Virus record (IMG/VR): IMGVR_UViG_3300017969_000077
Span: 1 to 30,501 of that record
DNA from: a virus
Length of the DNA: 30,501 nucleotides
Reading direction: 5' to 3' (one strand)
The notes beneath the pieces were generated by a model. It searched no databases. It saw only the letters and a program-made list of their open reading frames with translations, and was not told where the DNA came from. Shown piece after piece: positions 23,020 to 30,501 of the stretch. The translations under genes and the position numbers were made by a program. The stretch's first letter is position 1. The number at the start of each line of letters is the position of its first letter.

Positions 23020-23612
23020 CAAAAGTACACCCCCTTTACCAAACTTTTTTGCAGAAAGCTTGGAAGTCGTTGTCACTCAACGAAAAAAACTTTGCACTTT
23101 CCTGTTCGCTGGCAGACTTTGACCACAGAAAAGCATGTTGGCCATGGCCATGGCCCTGGCAGGCCTGGCAGGCAGGCAGGCGCACACTACAAGGCCTACT
23201 TGACCACTCAGAGGCCACTCAGACGCCACAAGGCAGCAGGCGACCACTACCTGGCTGGTGTCTCGACCTCAAGAGGTGGAGAGGCAGGTAAGCTGCCTGC
23301 TCAAGCGTCGACGACATTCTCCTAGGCAGTTGTAGGCCTCAAGTAGTGACTACCTCGTCGTCATGTCAACGTCTCCTCTGAGAGCTCAGACAAGTAGCAA
23401 GAGAAAGAGCGCTCACAACTTCTCTCTTGCTCTCAAGCAGGAAAAAGTTGACAGTTGCCAAAAGTGACACTTCTCACGCTAAGAGAGACTTTTCTCTCGC
23501 TAAGCTCTCTCGCTCTCGCTCTCGCTCTCTCGCTCAGAAAAAGTGCTCGAAACGTTTCAAAAGCGCCTCCGAATAACGCGCCTCACTCTCTCACGTCCAA
23601 ACCACTTTGCCC
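23020..23612. other. Low-complexity noncoding region
   Basis: No convincing gene. It contains a GGCCATGGCCATGGCC and GGCAGGCAGGCAGG stretch (about 23140-23181), many short CAGG/GCCT repeats, a CTCTCG tandem repeat (about 23504-23534) and A/T tracts such as AAAAAAAC. Open frames across it have biased composition and no ribosome binding site. Possible roles are a replication or packaging locus, or recombination scar; none can be shown. Confidence 0.55.
23504..23534. repeat. CTCTCG microsatellite
   Basis: About five CTCTCG/CTCTCTCG units in a row inside the noncoding region. Confidence 0.7.
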
Positions 23613-23640
23613 CTTTGTACAAAGTCGTCGGATTTGTACA
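23613..23640. promoter_or_regulatory. Paired TGTACA palindromes, distal operator-like site
   Basis: CTTTGTACAAAG is a perfect 12-bp palindrome (23613-23624); a second TGTACA follows at 23635-23640, 19 bp centre to centre. TTCTTCCGCGTCGTCG follows. The arrangement is repeated at 23746-23771. Confidence 0.6.
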
Positions 23641-23745
23641 CTTCTTCCGCGTCGTCGATGAATGAAAGAGCGGCAGAAAAAGAGGAGGCCCCTGAAGAGC
23701 GATCCGCCGCAGAGCGGGTGAGCATTTGAGAGAGAAAACGCTGAA

Positions 23746-23799
23746 TGTACAAAGCAACCGCAAAATGTACACTTTTTTCCGCCGTCGTTATGTTACTAT
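23746..23799 (+). promoter_or_regulatory. Paired TGTACA sites plus -10 box of the HTH gene
   Basis: TGTACA at 23746-23751 and 23766-23771, 20 bp apart, are followed by TTTTTTCCGCCGTCGTTATG and a TACTAT -10 (23794-23799). The GTG start is 7 nt after that -10. The palindromes overlap the expected -35 position, as repressor operators often do. Confidence 0.6.
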
Positions 23800-23805
23800 A
23801 AGAGA

Positions 23806-24426
23806 GTGTCGAAGAAGAGGCTACCGAATTCCGAGATTGGTCTCTTGCGTGCATTAAAGGGCCCGGCGCTCCATGCGAGAGCCACCGCCCTCCACAAGGC
23901 GGGTTGGCCGCTCGCGGCAATTGGTGAGGCCCTGGACCCGCCGAGAACGCGGTCAACGGTGCGCGCCTGGGTCACTCGCCCCACAACACACTCACCTCAA
24001 ACACACATCTTTCCATTGCCTCCCCTCTCTTCTTCTTCTTCTTCTTCTTCTTCTTCTACAATCTTAAGGACGGCGGAAAAAGAGAGCTTTTCCTCTCCCT
24101 CCTCATCCACCTCCTCCGCTGCCGCTTCCTCCGCGGCGCCAGACAGAAACGCCAGAAACGCCAGAAACGCCAGAAAGATCGCTACTCGATTTGATCCGAA
24201 CGCTCCTGAGTTGTCATCAGCCGCTCGAGAGAGAATCGCCGAGATCTCACCGATCGCACGTCGCTACCGCGCCGGCACAAATCCCGACGGACCGCACGCT
24301 CGAGCAAACGCCGAACTGACAATGATCTGTAGATCCGAGGCTGAACGCGGCGTCTCAGTTCGTGAGCTCGCCGACGCGGCCGATGTTACGTACTCGGCAA
24401 TGAGAAGAAGACTGAGTAGAACATGA
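23806..24426 (+). CDS. Two-HTH protein with serine-repeat linker
   Basis: 206 residues from GTG (MSKKRLPNSEIGLLRALKGP...). Residues about 10-55 (ALHARATALHKAGWPLAAIG then EALDPPRTRSTVRAWV) form an HTH seen in many actinophages near the head genes. The linker holds a TCT-encoded run of ten Ser and a triplicated RNA unit (NARNARNAR). The C-terminus (GVSVRELADAADVTYSAMRR) is a second HTH. It could be a regulator or a terminase-associated DNA-binding protein; its position between terminase and portal leaves both open. It probably autoregulates through the TGTACA sites (inference). Confidence 0.8.
   Translation: MSKKRLPNSEIGLLRALKGPALHARATALHKAGWPLAAIGEALDPPRTRSTVRAWVTRPTTHSPQTHIFPLPPLSSSSSSSSSSTILRTAEKESFSSPSSSTSSAAASSAAPDRNARNARNARKIATRFDPNAPELSSAARERIAEISPIARRYRAGTNPDGPHARANAELTMICRSEAERGVSVRELADAADVTYSAMRRRLSRT
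24029..24057 (+). repeat. TTC trinucleotide microsatellite in coding sequence
   Basis: About nine to ten TTC/TCT units encoding polyserine inside the HTH gene. Length changes would stay in frame. Confidence 0.85.
24144..24176 (+). repeat. 9-bp tandem repeat CAGAAACGC
   Basis: Three full copies plus a partial fourth, encoding the Arg-Asn-Ala repeats of the HTH gene linker. Confidence 0.8.
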
Positions 24427-24800
24427 AGATTCTGTATGACAACTTTCCACTACGCTCACGGGTCTGCCCGGCAGGCACCGTAGAAAGTGATCAATACGAG
24501 ACGTTTCAGGTCTACGAGAGAATACCTCGCTCACGAATGGTCACCGCCGTTCGCGCCGTGATCACGAGCGACACGATAATGATTGCGTCTGACTCTGATC
24601 AAGGGCCAATGCTGATTTTCCGCGAAAAGTATGACCCAGAATCACTTATTTTGTCACGTGATGCGAAGAAAACAGCACGTCTTCGTACGTTGACAGGAAA
24701 GGTGATTGTTCTTGAGAAGGATGCGAACTGCGGCTGCGGCTCTCGTTTGCGTTCATGGAACCCGTACCGAACAATGTATGCAACAGGAGACCCTGAGTGA
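24423..24800 (+). CDS. Hypothetical conserved phage protein with CGCGSRLRSW motif
   Basis: 125 residues, MKILYDNFPLRSRVCPAGTV..., largely beta-rich, ending with NCGCGSRLRSWNPYRTM. I recall the 'C.CGSRLR.W.P' ending in small actinophage proteins, including some near portal genes; the cysteines may bind zinc. ATGA overlap with the HTH gene and GTGA overlap with the next gene place it in one operon. Confidence 0.8.
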   Translation: MKILYDNFPLRSRVCPAGTVESDQYETFQVYERIPRSRMVTAVRAVITSDTIMIASDSDQGPMLIFREKYDPESLILSRDAKKTARLRTLTGKVIVLEKDANCGCGSRLRSWNPYRTMYATGDPE

Positions 24801-25087
24801 TCGTGACAGCCCTTGAGTTTATTGCACTTGGACTAGCCGCCACACGGCTAACCCGTTTTGTGACGACCGACACGATGTTTGACGGGCTTCGCACGAGAAT
24901 TTGGAAAAGATATCCGCCAACACGGATCAATCTCGGATATTTGATTACGTGCAATTGGTGCGCAAGTGTCTACACAGCAACGCTTGTTGTATCTATGTAT
25001 AAAATAGCAGAAGAGCCGACGTTGTTTGTCTCATGCGTTCTCGCATATTCACTCATCGCCGGCGCGATATTAGACCGCGTCAACTAG
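24797..25087 (+). CDS. DUF1360-like membrane protein
   Basis: 96 residues: ALEFIALGLAATRLTRFVTTD, then RTRIWKRYPPTRINLGYLITCNWCASVYTA, and a C-terminal hydrophobic span. The pattern L..LA..RLTR....D...... followed by L..C.WC...W is typical of DUF1360 (YjcL-like) small membrane proteins, found in bacilli and in actinophages. Probably two or three membrane spans; function unknown. The GTG start overlaps the upstream stop. Confidence 0.8.
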   Translation: MIVTALEFIALGLAATRLTRFVTTDTMFDGLRTRIWKRYPPTRINLGYLITCNWCASVYTATLVVSMYKIAEEPTLFVSCVLAYSLIAGAILDRVN

Positions 25088-25148
25088 TTTCCCGGTTCGC
25101 CGGACATATGAATCTTAGTTGACTCCGTCACGAGACGAGGAGAAGGTT

Positions 25149-26843
25149 GTGGGCGTATACCGCCGAGAAGTTGCTAGGTCACGACGATACACACCACCGT
25201 CTCTTCCGTCACCTGTGACGGCTCTTCCTCCCGGGTACACACCTGCTCGACCCGCGGCGTACTCGACTCCGAGAACACTAACCGCGGCCGCGACTCAGCT
25301 TCGTCTGAACGATCGAAGCGAGGCCGAGAAGTTCAAGGCTACTCGCCAGGCTCATTCAAGCGCATGGCAGAGCGAGGCGTGGGAGTACTACGACGCAATC
25401 GGCGAGGTGAAGTACGCATTCAATCTTGTTGCGTCCGTTGCGTCAAGAATTCGTATCTACGCGGCGACAGTTGATAATCCAGCGGAGACTCCGATCTCGG
25501 TGCGTACAAGCTCACGTGTTGACGAGAGGCTTGCACGCGCCGCTGAGCGCGCGCTAAGCCGTCTTGACTCGGCGTACGGTGGTCAGGCTGGTTTGATTCG
25601 AGATGCGGCACTAAACCTGAGCGTCTCCGGCGAGTGCTATCTCGTTCAGATGCCAGCGAAGCCAGGCTCCGGCACTCCAGAATCGTGGGACATTCGCTCA
25701 GTTGACGAGGTACAGATCGACCAAAAGAACAACTACGGAATTGCGCCTCGCCGGGACATTCTTGGTGGAAACGGCAGCATGAACCAAAAGCAAGGTCTTG
25801 TTCTTCTTCCGGGAAATGCGTTTATTGGTCGCATTTGGCGCGCGCACCCCAGATTCTCTGACGAGGCTGATTCGAGCTTGCGCGGTCTTCTTGATCTTTG
25901 CGCCGAGCTTCTGCTTCTGAACAGAACATTCCGTGCGACCGCTCGTTCTCGTCTGAACGCTGGTGCGTTGTATCTTCCGGACGGGCTTAGTGTCGCGGCG
26001 TCTCCGGACCCCGACTACCCGTTTGACGATCCGACCGACATGTACCCGGAGGCGACACCCGAGGAGATGGGTGACGAATTCGAGGATCAACTCATCGATG
26101 CGATGACGACACCGATCCGAGACGAGGATAGCGCCAGTGCCGTTGTTCCGCTGATTATTCGTGGGCCTGCTGAACTTGGCGATCGCATTAAGCAGTTTAA
26201 GTTCGAGCGTTCATTTGACCCAGCACTTGCGCAGCGTGCTGACCGTGTGCTCGAGAGAATTCTTCAGGGCCTCGATGTGCCAAAGGACATCATCACCGGT
26301 CTTGCGAACGTGAAGTACTCGAACGCTCTTCAGATCGACGAGTCACTGTACAAGGCGCATATCGAGCCGTTGATGCTTTTGATCGCCGACGCGCTCACCG
26401 TTGTATATCTTCGTCCTTATCTGATTGCAAACGGCTTCGATAAGACAGAGGTCGAGCGCATCGTTGTTTGGTTTGACCCAAGCGCCGTTGCGACTCGTAA
26501 TGACCGCGCGGCAGACGCTGATAGCGGCTTTGATCGCATGGCGGTGTCGTTTGACACCTGGCGTAAGACTCACGGTTTCAGTGATTCAGATGCGCCGACT
26601 CCTCAGGAGGTCGCGATGCGTCTCGTCTTCGAGAAAGGCATGATCACTCCAGAGCTCACTGAAGCGATGATTGGAGCGTTCGCGCCTGAAGCTCTCGAGG
26701 CGGCTAAAGCAGCACAACAGGCGCAGAGTGTCGCGCCGATGCCGCCCGGCCTCGAGCAACTTCTTCAAGGAGCGCCGCCTCAGGCATCGGAGCCTCAGCA
26801 GGGCGTAGAACCAGAATCACCACAGCCACCGGAGGCGCAGTGA
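25149..26843 (+). CDS. Portal protein
   Basis: About 564 residues. It is the dodecameric ring at the capsid vertex through which DNA enters and to which the tail attaches. The N-terminus is disordered and Pro-rich. The core includes AWEYYDAIGEVKYAFNLVAS, IRDAALNLSVSGECYLV, IGRIWRAHPRFSDEADSSLRG and the C-terminal LERILQGLDVPKDIITGLANVKYSNA, all typical of actinophage portals. The tail is Gln/Pro-rich. GTG 25149 is preferred behind CGAGGAGAAGG; TTG 25119 in the same frame gives 574 residues but lacks a ribosome binding site. The 4-bp overlap with the next gene supports one head operon. Confidence 0.93.
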   Translation: MGVYRREVARSRRYTPPSLPSPVTALPPGYTPARPAAYSTPRTLTAAATQLRLNDRSEAEKFKATRQAHSSAWQSEAWEYYDAIGEVKYAFNLVASVASRIRIYAATVDNPAETPISVRTSSRVDERLARAAERALSRLDSAYGGQAGLIRDAALNLSVSGECYLVQMPAKPGSGTPESWDIRSVDEVQIDQKNNYGIAPRRDILGGNGSMNQKQGLVLLPGNAFIGRIWRAHPRFSDEADSSLRGLLDLCAELLLLNRTFRATARSRLNAGALYLPDGLSVAASPDPDYPFDDPTDMYPEATPEEMGDEFEDQLIDAMTTPIRDEDSASAVVPLIIRGPAELGDRIKQFKFERSFDPALAQRADRVLERILQGLDVPKDIITGLANVKYSNALQIDESLYKAHIEPLMLLIADALTVVYLRPYLIANGFDKTEVERIVVWFDPSAVATRNDRAADADSGFDRMAVSFDTWRKTHGFSDSDAPTPQEVAMRLVFEKGMITPELTEAMIGAFAPEALEAAKAAQQAQSVAPMPPGLEQLLQGAPPQASEPQQGVEPESPQPPEAQ

Positions 26844-27511
26844 TGGCAAAGAGTAGCAGTGTTCCGGCGAAGCCGAGTGAGAGAATCAAGGGCTCAAAGA
26901 AAAATAAGCCTGGTTCAGCAAAGGCAAAGAACGCTAAGAAAATAAAGTTTTCAGACAAGACTGAAAAAGCTCTTCGCAACAAGATGCAGGAGCACAATAA
27001 GAAGGCGTCTGCTGGCCGTAAGGCGACGATGGGGCAGCTCAAGGCGGTGTACCGCCGCGGTGCAGGCGCGTTTTCAACATCTCATCGCCCAGGCAAGACA
27101 CGAGATCAATGGGCGATGGCAAGAGTGAACGCGTATCTAAAGCTTCTTCGCTCCGGTAAGCCGTCAAACCCAAACTACACCCAAGATAACGATCTTCTTC
27201 CGGCGACGCATCCGAGGTCGTCAAAGAAAGACGCTTCGGCGATTACCGCAGGTACACGCCCGGTGTATGAAGAGTTGTTTGTTGAAATTCTCGATGAGAG
27301 CGAGTATGCATCTCCAGAGGAAGCAATTGTTGCGATGGCCGAGTACTCGGGCTTCGGCTACGAGTTCATTCCATCCGTTCGAGCCGCGTGGAAGCGCGCG
27401 CTCGCTAATGACGAAAACCCGTTTGACCGTGCTAAGGATTTAGTGACACTTCTAGGATACAGCAGAGATCGAGATCTATTACCACGTTACACAGGCGAGG
27501 CAACGTCGTGA
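26843..27511 (+). CDS. Conserved portal-adjacent phage protein
   Basis: 222 residues. The N-terminal 60 residues are very Lys-rich (KGSKKNKPGSAKAKNAKKIKF). The centre, LKAVYRRGAGAFSTSHRPGK then TRDQWAMARVNAYLKLLRSG and YTQDNDLLPATHP, is a domain I recognise from phage structural or portal-linked proteins ('RGAGAFS..HRPG.TR.QWAMARVNA.L'); its function is not established. DNDLLPATHP recurs as CDLLPVSHP in the next protein. A GTG one codon earlier overlaps the portal stop. The next gene overlaps by four bases. Confidence 0.85.
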   Translation: MAKSSSVPAKPSERIKGSKKNKPGSAKAKNAKKIKFSDKTEKALRNKMQEHNKKASAGRKATMGQLKAVYRRGAGAFSTSHRPGKTRDQWAMARVNAYLKLLRSGKPSNPNYTQDNDLLPATHPRSSKKDASAITAGTRPVYEELFVEILDESEYASPEEAIVAMAEYSGFGYEFIPSVRAAWKRALANDENPFDRAKDLVTLLGYSRDRDLLPRYTGEATS

Positions 27512-30501
27512 AAACAAGAAACAGAAGTGTTGCAAAGAGTAAGTTCATTCATCAGTACGGAATAAAGATCCGTACCGACGTTCTTGCGCTTGTTGCTGAT
27601 GCGAACAGCCGCGTTCTTCCGGAGCGCAGAGTTGCTGTTGCTGCTGCGATTGCTGTAGCGAACCGTTCACTGGCGCGAACAGTGACGCACGACCCTCGAG
27701 TAAGAGTGTTCAACGCTCTTCGCGAGGTGTCACAGTTTATCTCACTCTGCACTTCTAATACACAAACTTCTCAGTCGATGCGTCACTGCGATTTGCTTCC
27801 AGTGTCGCATCCGGCGTCGACAAAGAGTCATAAGATGAACAGCGCGTCGCTTCGTCACGCGAATGCTCGTTGGCTTGCGGCTGACCCGTTCATTGATGAC
27901 AGCTATCGCGCGCTTGTTTCAGCCGCGTACTCGGCGTTCCCCGGCTCGTCAGAGAGAGTTCACGCGTTCACCCGTCTGTCTGTCGCGCCGTCAGGTGCTG
28001 TGCCAACTTACCTGCGCCTCGACGACGCTATTGCTCCGGAGCCTCTTAGCATTGTTGCTGTTGGTGGCTTCGGCATCGGTGGCAACTCAAGAGCTGCTCG
28101 CTCGCTTCGCGCGAGAATGCAGCGACGCGATCGTTACGGTCGATTCGCCTTCATGGGCGGCGGCTTTAGCTTCAACTTAGATCTTGATGGCAGCATTTTC
28201 TCAGTCTCCGGACGTGTTGTTGGAGCGTCTGGCGACGATGACATCGAGATCGAGATCACTGACAGCCCAAGTCTTCCAGGCGGCATCTACGCGCTCCCTT
28301 CGTCAAAGGGCGTGTCTTCGAAGGCGATTATCTCGAGAGAAGCGCTTAAGGAGATCCCGGAGGTAGAGCTCGACAGAGTTACCGGCGGCCGCGAGTCGCT
28401 CGTTCGAGAAGGAGAAATCAGTCGTCTCGACGCTCCCACGGGGTGGTCGAGAGCAGATAGCGGTGACGCCGGCTTTGAGCAGTTCGTATCTGATGACGGC
28501 TACTTCGTTCGAAAGAATCTTGAGACCGGAGACTACAGTCTCCATCGTGCTGATCTCACAGACAACTCCATTGGCGAAAAGGTCGCTGACGGCAAGTCGT
28601 GGGCTGACGTGCAGCGCGCCGCGAAAGATGACTCGCCGGCATATGAGAAGGTTCTACAGGAGGCTGCTGACGCAGAGGGTGCCACTGAATTCCCGACCCG
28701 AGACTCTCAAATTGCAGACGTTATAGATCGAGCTCTCAAATCTGACTACATAAGAGAGGATGTCCTCGAACGAGAGGAAATCGAGAATGATATTGCGACA
28801 ATTGTCAGTGAGCCAAACGGCTCTGGCCTAATCACCGATATAGATGACGACGGCATCGACATCCTGTACACGCACGACAGGGACGGGAACAAACTTGATT
28901 CTCCAGAAACTCGGACAGTTGCCTGGGGAGACGTCACTGAGGACTTCCAAGAAGTTTCATTCAGACCCGAGGAGCAAGAAGATTTCTATGGTGAACTCGA
29001 GAGGATTGTAGAGGGTGCCCGCGAGGTAGACGCTGCTGAGGCGCGTTTCCCTAGCGGAGAAAAAATGTTTGACGACTCCCGCGAGGCGTACGAGGCGTGG
29101 AAGAATCAAATTGGCGCAGGCCCACGAGACATGACTTACGAGGAATGGCGTAAGTGGATAAACAGTCGTGCTGATGAGCCAGGTGTATTTCCAAAAGACG
29201 TGTTTCCAGATGGCTACCCGATTAGCCCGATGGACACCTCAAGAATTGTCGAAGAGAGAAGAAAAGAAGAAGAGCGCGAAAAGAAAGAAGCAGAGCGCGC
29301 AGAGAGAGATGCTCGAAAAGCTATAGAAAAGTTCCTTGAGGAGGAGAGACGTGATCTCTTCCCCCCAGTGAAGCCAGTGAAGCCTCGGCCAAAGCGCGAC
29401 GACAAGAAGGCTAAAGAGCTCGAGCAGATGACAGACGAAGAGCTCATGGCGGAGCTCGCAAAACATGGCAAGAGAGCGGAGAGACCGTTTGACAGAGGCT
29501 ATTCACTGTTTGCGGATAAGTCTGAGTACTCTGCTAGTTCCATTATCGCGGAGTTACAGTCCCGCGGCTACGAAGTTGCTAAGAGTGGGCCAAGAAAGCC
29601 CAAGTACTATGGGGACTACGCTGCTGGCGATGAGGGCTACACGGTCTACAGGCCTGGTCAGGCTGGCATGTTCTTCCCCGAGCTTGACTCCGGCAAACCT
29701 GCTGCTGAAACTCCAAGCAGGGACTCTCAAATCACAGACGTCATGGACCGCGTCATCGACTACGACAAGTCAAAAGGCGACGAAACAGGCAGACCTGGCA
29801 CCACTCTCAAGAAAGTAGATCGCCAACCTTCCGAAAAAGACGAACTCGAGAGAGGAATTGCGACAATTGTCCAGGGCCCGAACGGTTACGGCGTAGTAAC
29901 TGAGTCTGACGAAGACGGCTTTGACGTAACGTACACTCACGACGAGAACGGAGTAAGACTTTCTTCTCCAGATACTCAAAGAGTGTCCTGGGAAGACGTT
30001 GCCGACTTCGACAAAATCTCGTTCTACTACGGTGACGACGATACAGAAGATTTCTACGGCGAACTTGAGGACATTGTAGAAGGCAAGACCCCAGAAGGCC
30101 AGGTTCCCGTATCCTCGAGTGAGTACCGAGAGGGCTCAATAAGCGCAGAGTACGAAGGCGAGCTCGCTGAGGTATTTCTTGAGGAGCCAAGCCCTGGCAA
30201 CTACATTGTCACTGCCATTGTTCGCGCGCCAGAGGACGCTGAAGAAGACGTCGAGGTCGCGTTCAGAGCAGACTCAAGCGATCCGTCAGTTACTGACTTT
30301 GACGCTGAGATCAGAGATAACTTCGGCCAAGAGGTTCTTGACTTCTTCAAGCCAACCGATGACGACATCACGCCTCCGACCGAAGGTGACGGCAGCGATC
30401 CGCTTAGCCCAATGAACACTAAGCCTAAGGGCGATGGCGTTCAAATTGCGTTCCCAATGGTTGAAGAGGACTTCACCGAAGATCTCGTTAAGCGTGTTAA
30501 T
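27508..30501 (+). CDS. Very long multidomain head-region protein, cut by the right edge
   Basis: 998 codons with no stop, running past the window. GTG 27508 overlaps the previous stop (GTGA). The N-terminal part has CDLLPVSHPAS (about residue 95), matching the upstream protein, then NARWLAADPFID and RMQRRDRYGRFAFMGGGFSF (about 204-223). Later sections are acidic and repetitive. Two copies of an about 80-residue unit start at about residues 428 and 783 (IATIV..PNG.G..T..D.DG.D..YTHD..G..L.SP.T), each preceded by RDSQI.DV.DR. A charged coiled coil lies between them. It is probably a head morphogenesis or decoration protein; protease or MuF motifs are not evident. Confidence 0.85.
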   Translation, partial: MKTRNRSVAKSKFIHQYGIKIRTDVLALVADANSRVLPERRVAVAAAIAVANRSLARTVTHDPRVRVFNALREVSQFISLCTSNTQTSQSMRHCDLLPVSHPASTKSHKMNSASLRHANARWLAADPFIDDSYRALVSAAYSAFPGSSERVHAFTRLSVAPSGAVPTYLRLDDAIAPEPLSIVAVGGFGIGGNSRAARSLRARMQRRDRYGRFAFMGGGFSFNLDLDGSIFSVSGRVVGASGDDDIEIEITDSPSLPGGIYALPSSKGVSSKAIISREALKEIPEVELDRVTGGRESLVREGEISRLDAPTGWSRADSGDAGFEQFVSDDGYFVRKNLETGDYSLHRADLTDNSIGEKVADGKSWADVQRAAKDDSPAYEKVLQEAADAEGATEFPTRDSQIADVIDRALKSDYIREDVLEREEIENDIATIVSEPNGSGLITDIDDDGIDILYTHDRDGNKLDSPETRTVAWGDVTEDFQEVSFRPEEQEDFYGELERIVEGAREVDAAEARFPSGEKMFDDSREAYEAWKNQIGAGPRDMTYEEWRKWINSRADEPGVFPKDVFPDGYPISPMDTSRIVEERRKEEEREKKEAERAERDARKAIEKFLEEERRDLFPPVKPVKPRPKRDDKKAKELEQMTDEELMAELAKHGKRAERPFDRGYSLFADKSEYSASSIIAELQSRGYEVAKSGPRKPKYYGDYAAGDEGYTVYRPGQAGMFFPELDSGKPAAETPSRDSQITDVMDRVIDYDKSKGDETGRPGTTLKKVDRQPSEKDELERGIATIVQGPNGYGVVTESDEDGFDVTYTHDENGVRLSSPDTQRVSWEDVADFDKISFYYGDDDTEDFYGELEDIVEGKTPEGQVPVSSSEYREGSISAEYEGELAEVFLEEPSPGNYIVTAIVRAPEDAEEDVEVAFRADSSDPSVTDFDAEIRDNFGQEVLDFFKPTDDDITPPTEGDGSDPLSPMNTKPKGDGVQIAFPMVEEDFTEDLVKRVN

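Noticed and set aside
22947-23325. Rightward frames over the low-complexity region
   Set aside because: They run antisense to a promoter and leader, have repeat-driven composition and no ribosome binding site.
25119-25148. TTG 25119 as the portal start
   Set aside because: It has no ribosome binding site, whereas GTG 25149 follows CGAGGAGAAGG. The longer form remains possible.

Overview
The window looks like a stretch of a tailed double-stranded DNA phage (siphovirus-type) that infects an actinobacterium. The phage evidence is a large terminase (20630-22051), a portal protein (from about 25149), a following head-gene block, a tRNA-Trp and dozens of tiny rightward genes. The actinobacterial evidence is a WhiB-family regulator, a lipoprotein with a DUF732-like domain, a proteasome-like Ntn-hydrolase, moderately high GC and heavy use of apparently leaderless mRNAs. 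The exact host and phage cluster cannot be read from the sequence alone.

Layout. (1) 1-11.4 kb is an accessory region of about 37 small genes, nearly all hypothetical and many with paired cysteines. Almost every gene or gene pair has its own copy of an 18-bp promoter-like element (consensus TTCTAAAGAAGTTATAAT), and many genes are separated by GC-rich hairpins. It also holds a WGR-domain protein, two structured RNA regions (8512-8612 and 8911-9145) and the tRNA. (2) 11.4-20.6 kb is a more operon-like block with ATGA, GTGA and TGATG overlaps. It carries regulators (an XRE-like protein, a HEAR-repeat protein, an ECF-like sigma factor, WhiB, helix-turn-helix and winged-helix proteins, a C2H2 zinc finger), the Ntn-hydrolase, the lipoprotein and coiled-coil proteins. 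(3) 20.6-22.7 kb holds the terminase and a calcium-loop plus peptidoglycan-binding protein, ending in a terminator facing the only leftward gene (22716-22946). (4) 23.0-23.8 kb is about 790 bp of low-complexity, apparently noncoding DNA ending in paired TGTACA palindromes that overlap a promoter. (5) 23.8-30.5 kb holds a helix-turn-helix gene, small membrane and zinc genes, the portal, a portal-linked conserved protein and a very long multidomain ORF that runs off the right edge.

The most unusual feature is the regulatory design. I count 36 copies of the 18-bp element (35 rightward, 1 leftward). Its -10-like half (TATAAT) is preceded directly by CTAAAGAAG, with no evident -35 box. In 16 copies the start codon lies 6-7 nt after the -10, so the mRNA would be leaderless. 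In most other copies the same position reads ATC, GTC or a similar triplet and a short leader with GAAAGGA follows. One copy drives a highly structured leader of about 270 nt. The phage also encodes an ECF-like sigma factor, so a dedicated phage regulon is possible but unproven.
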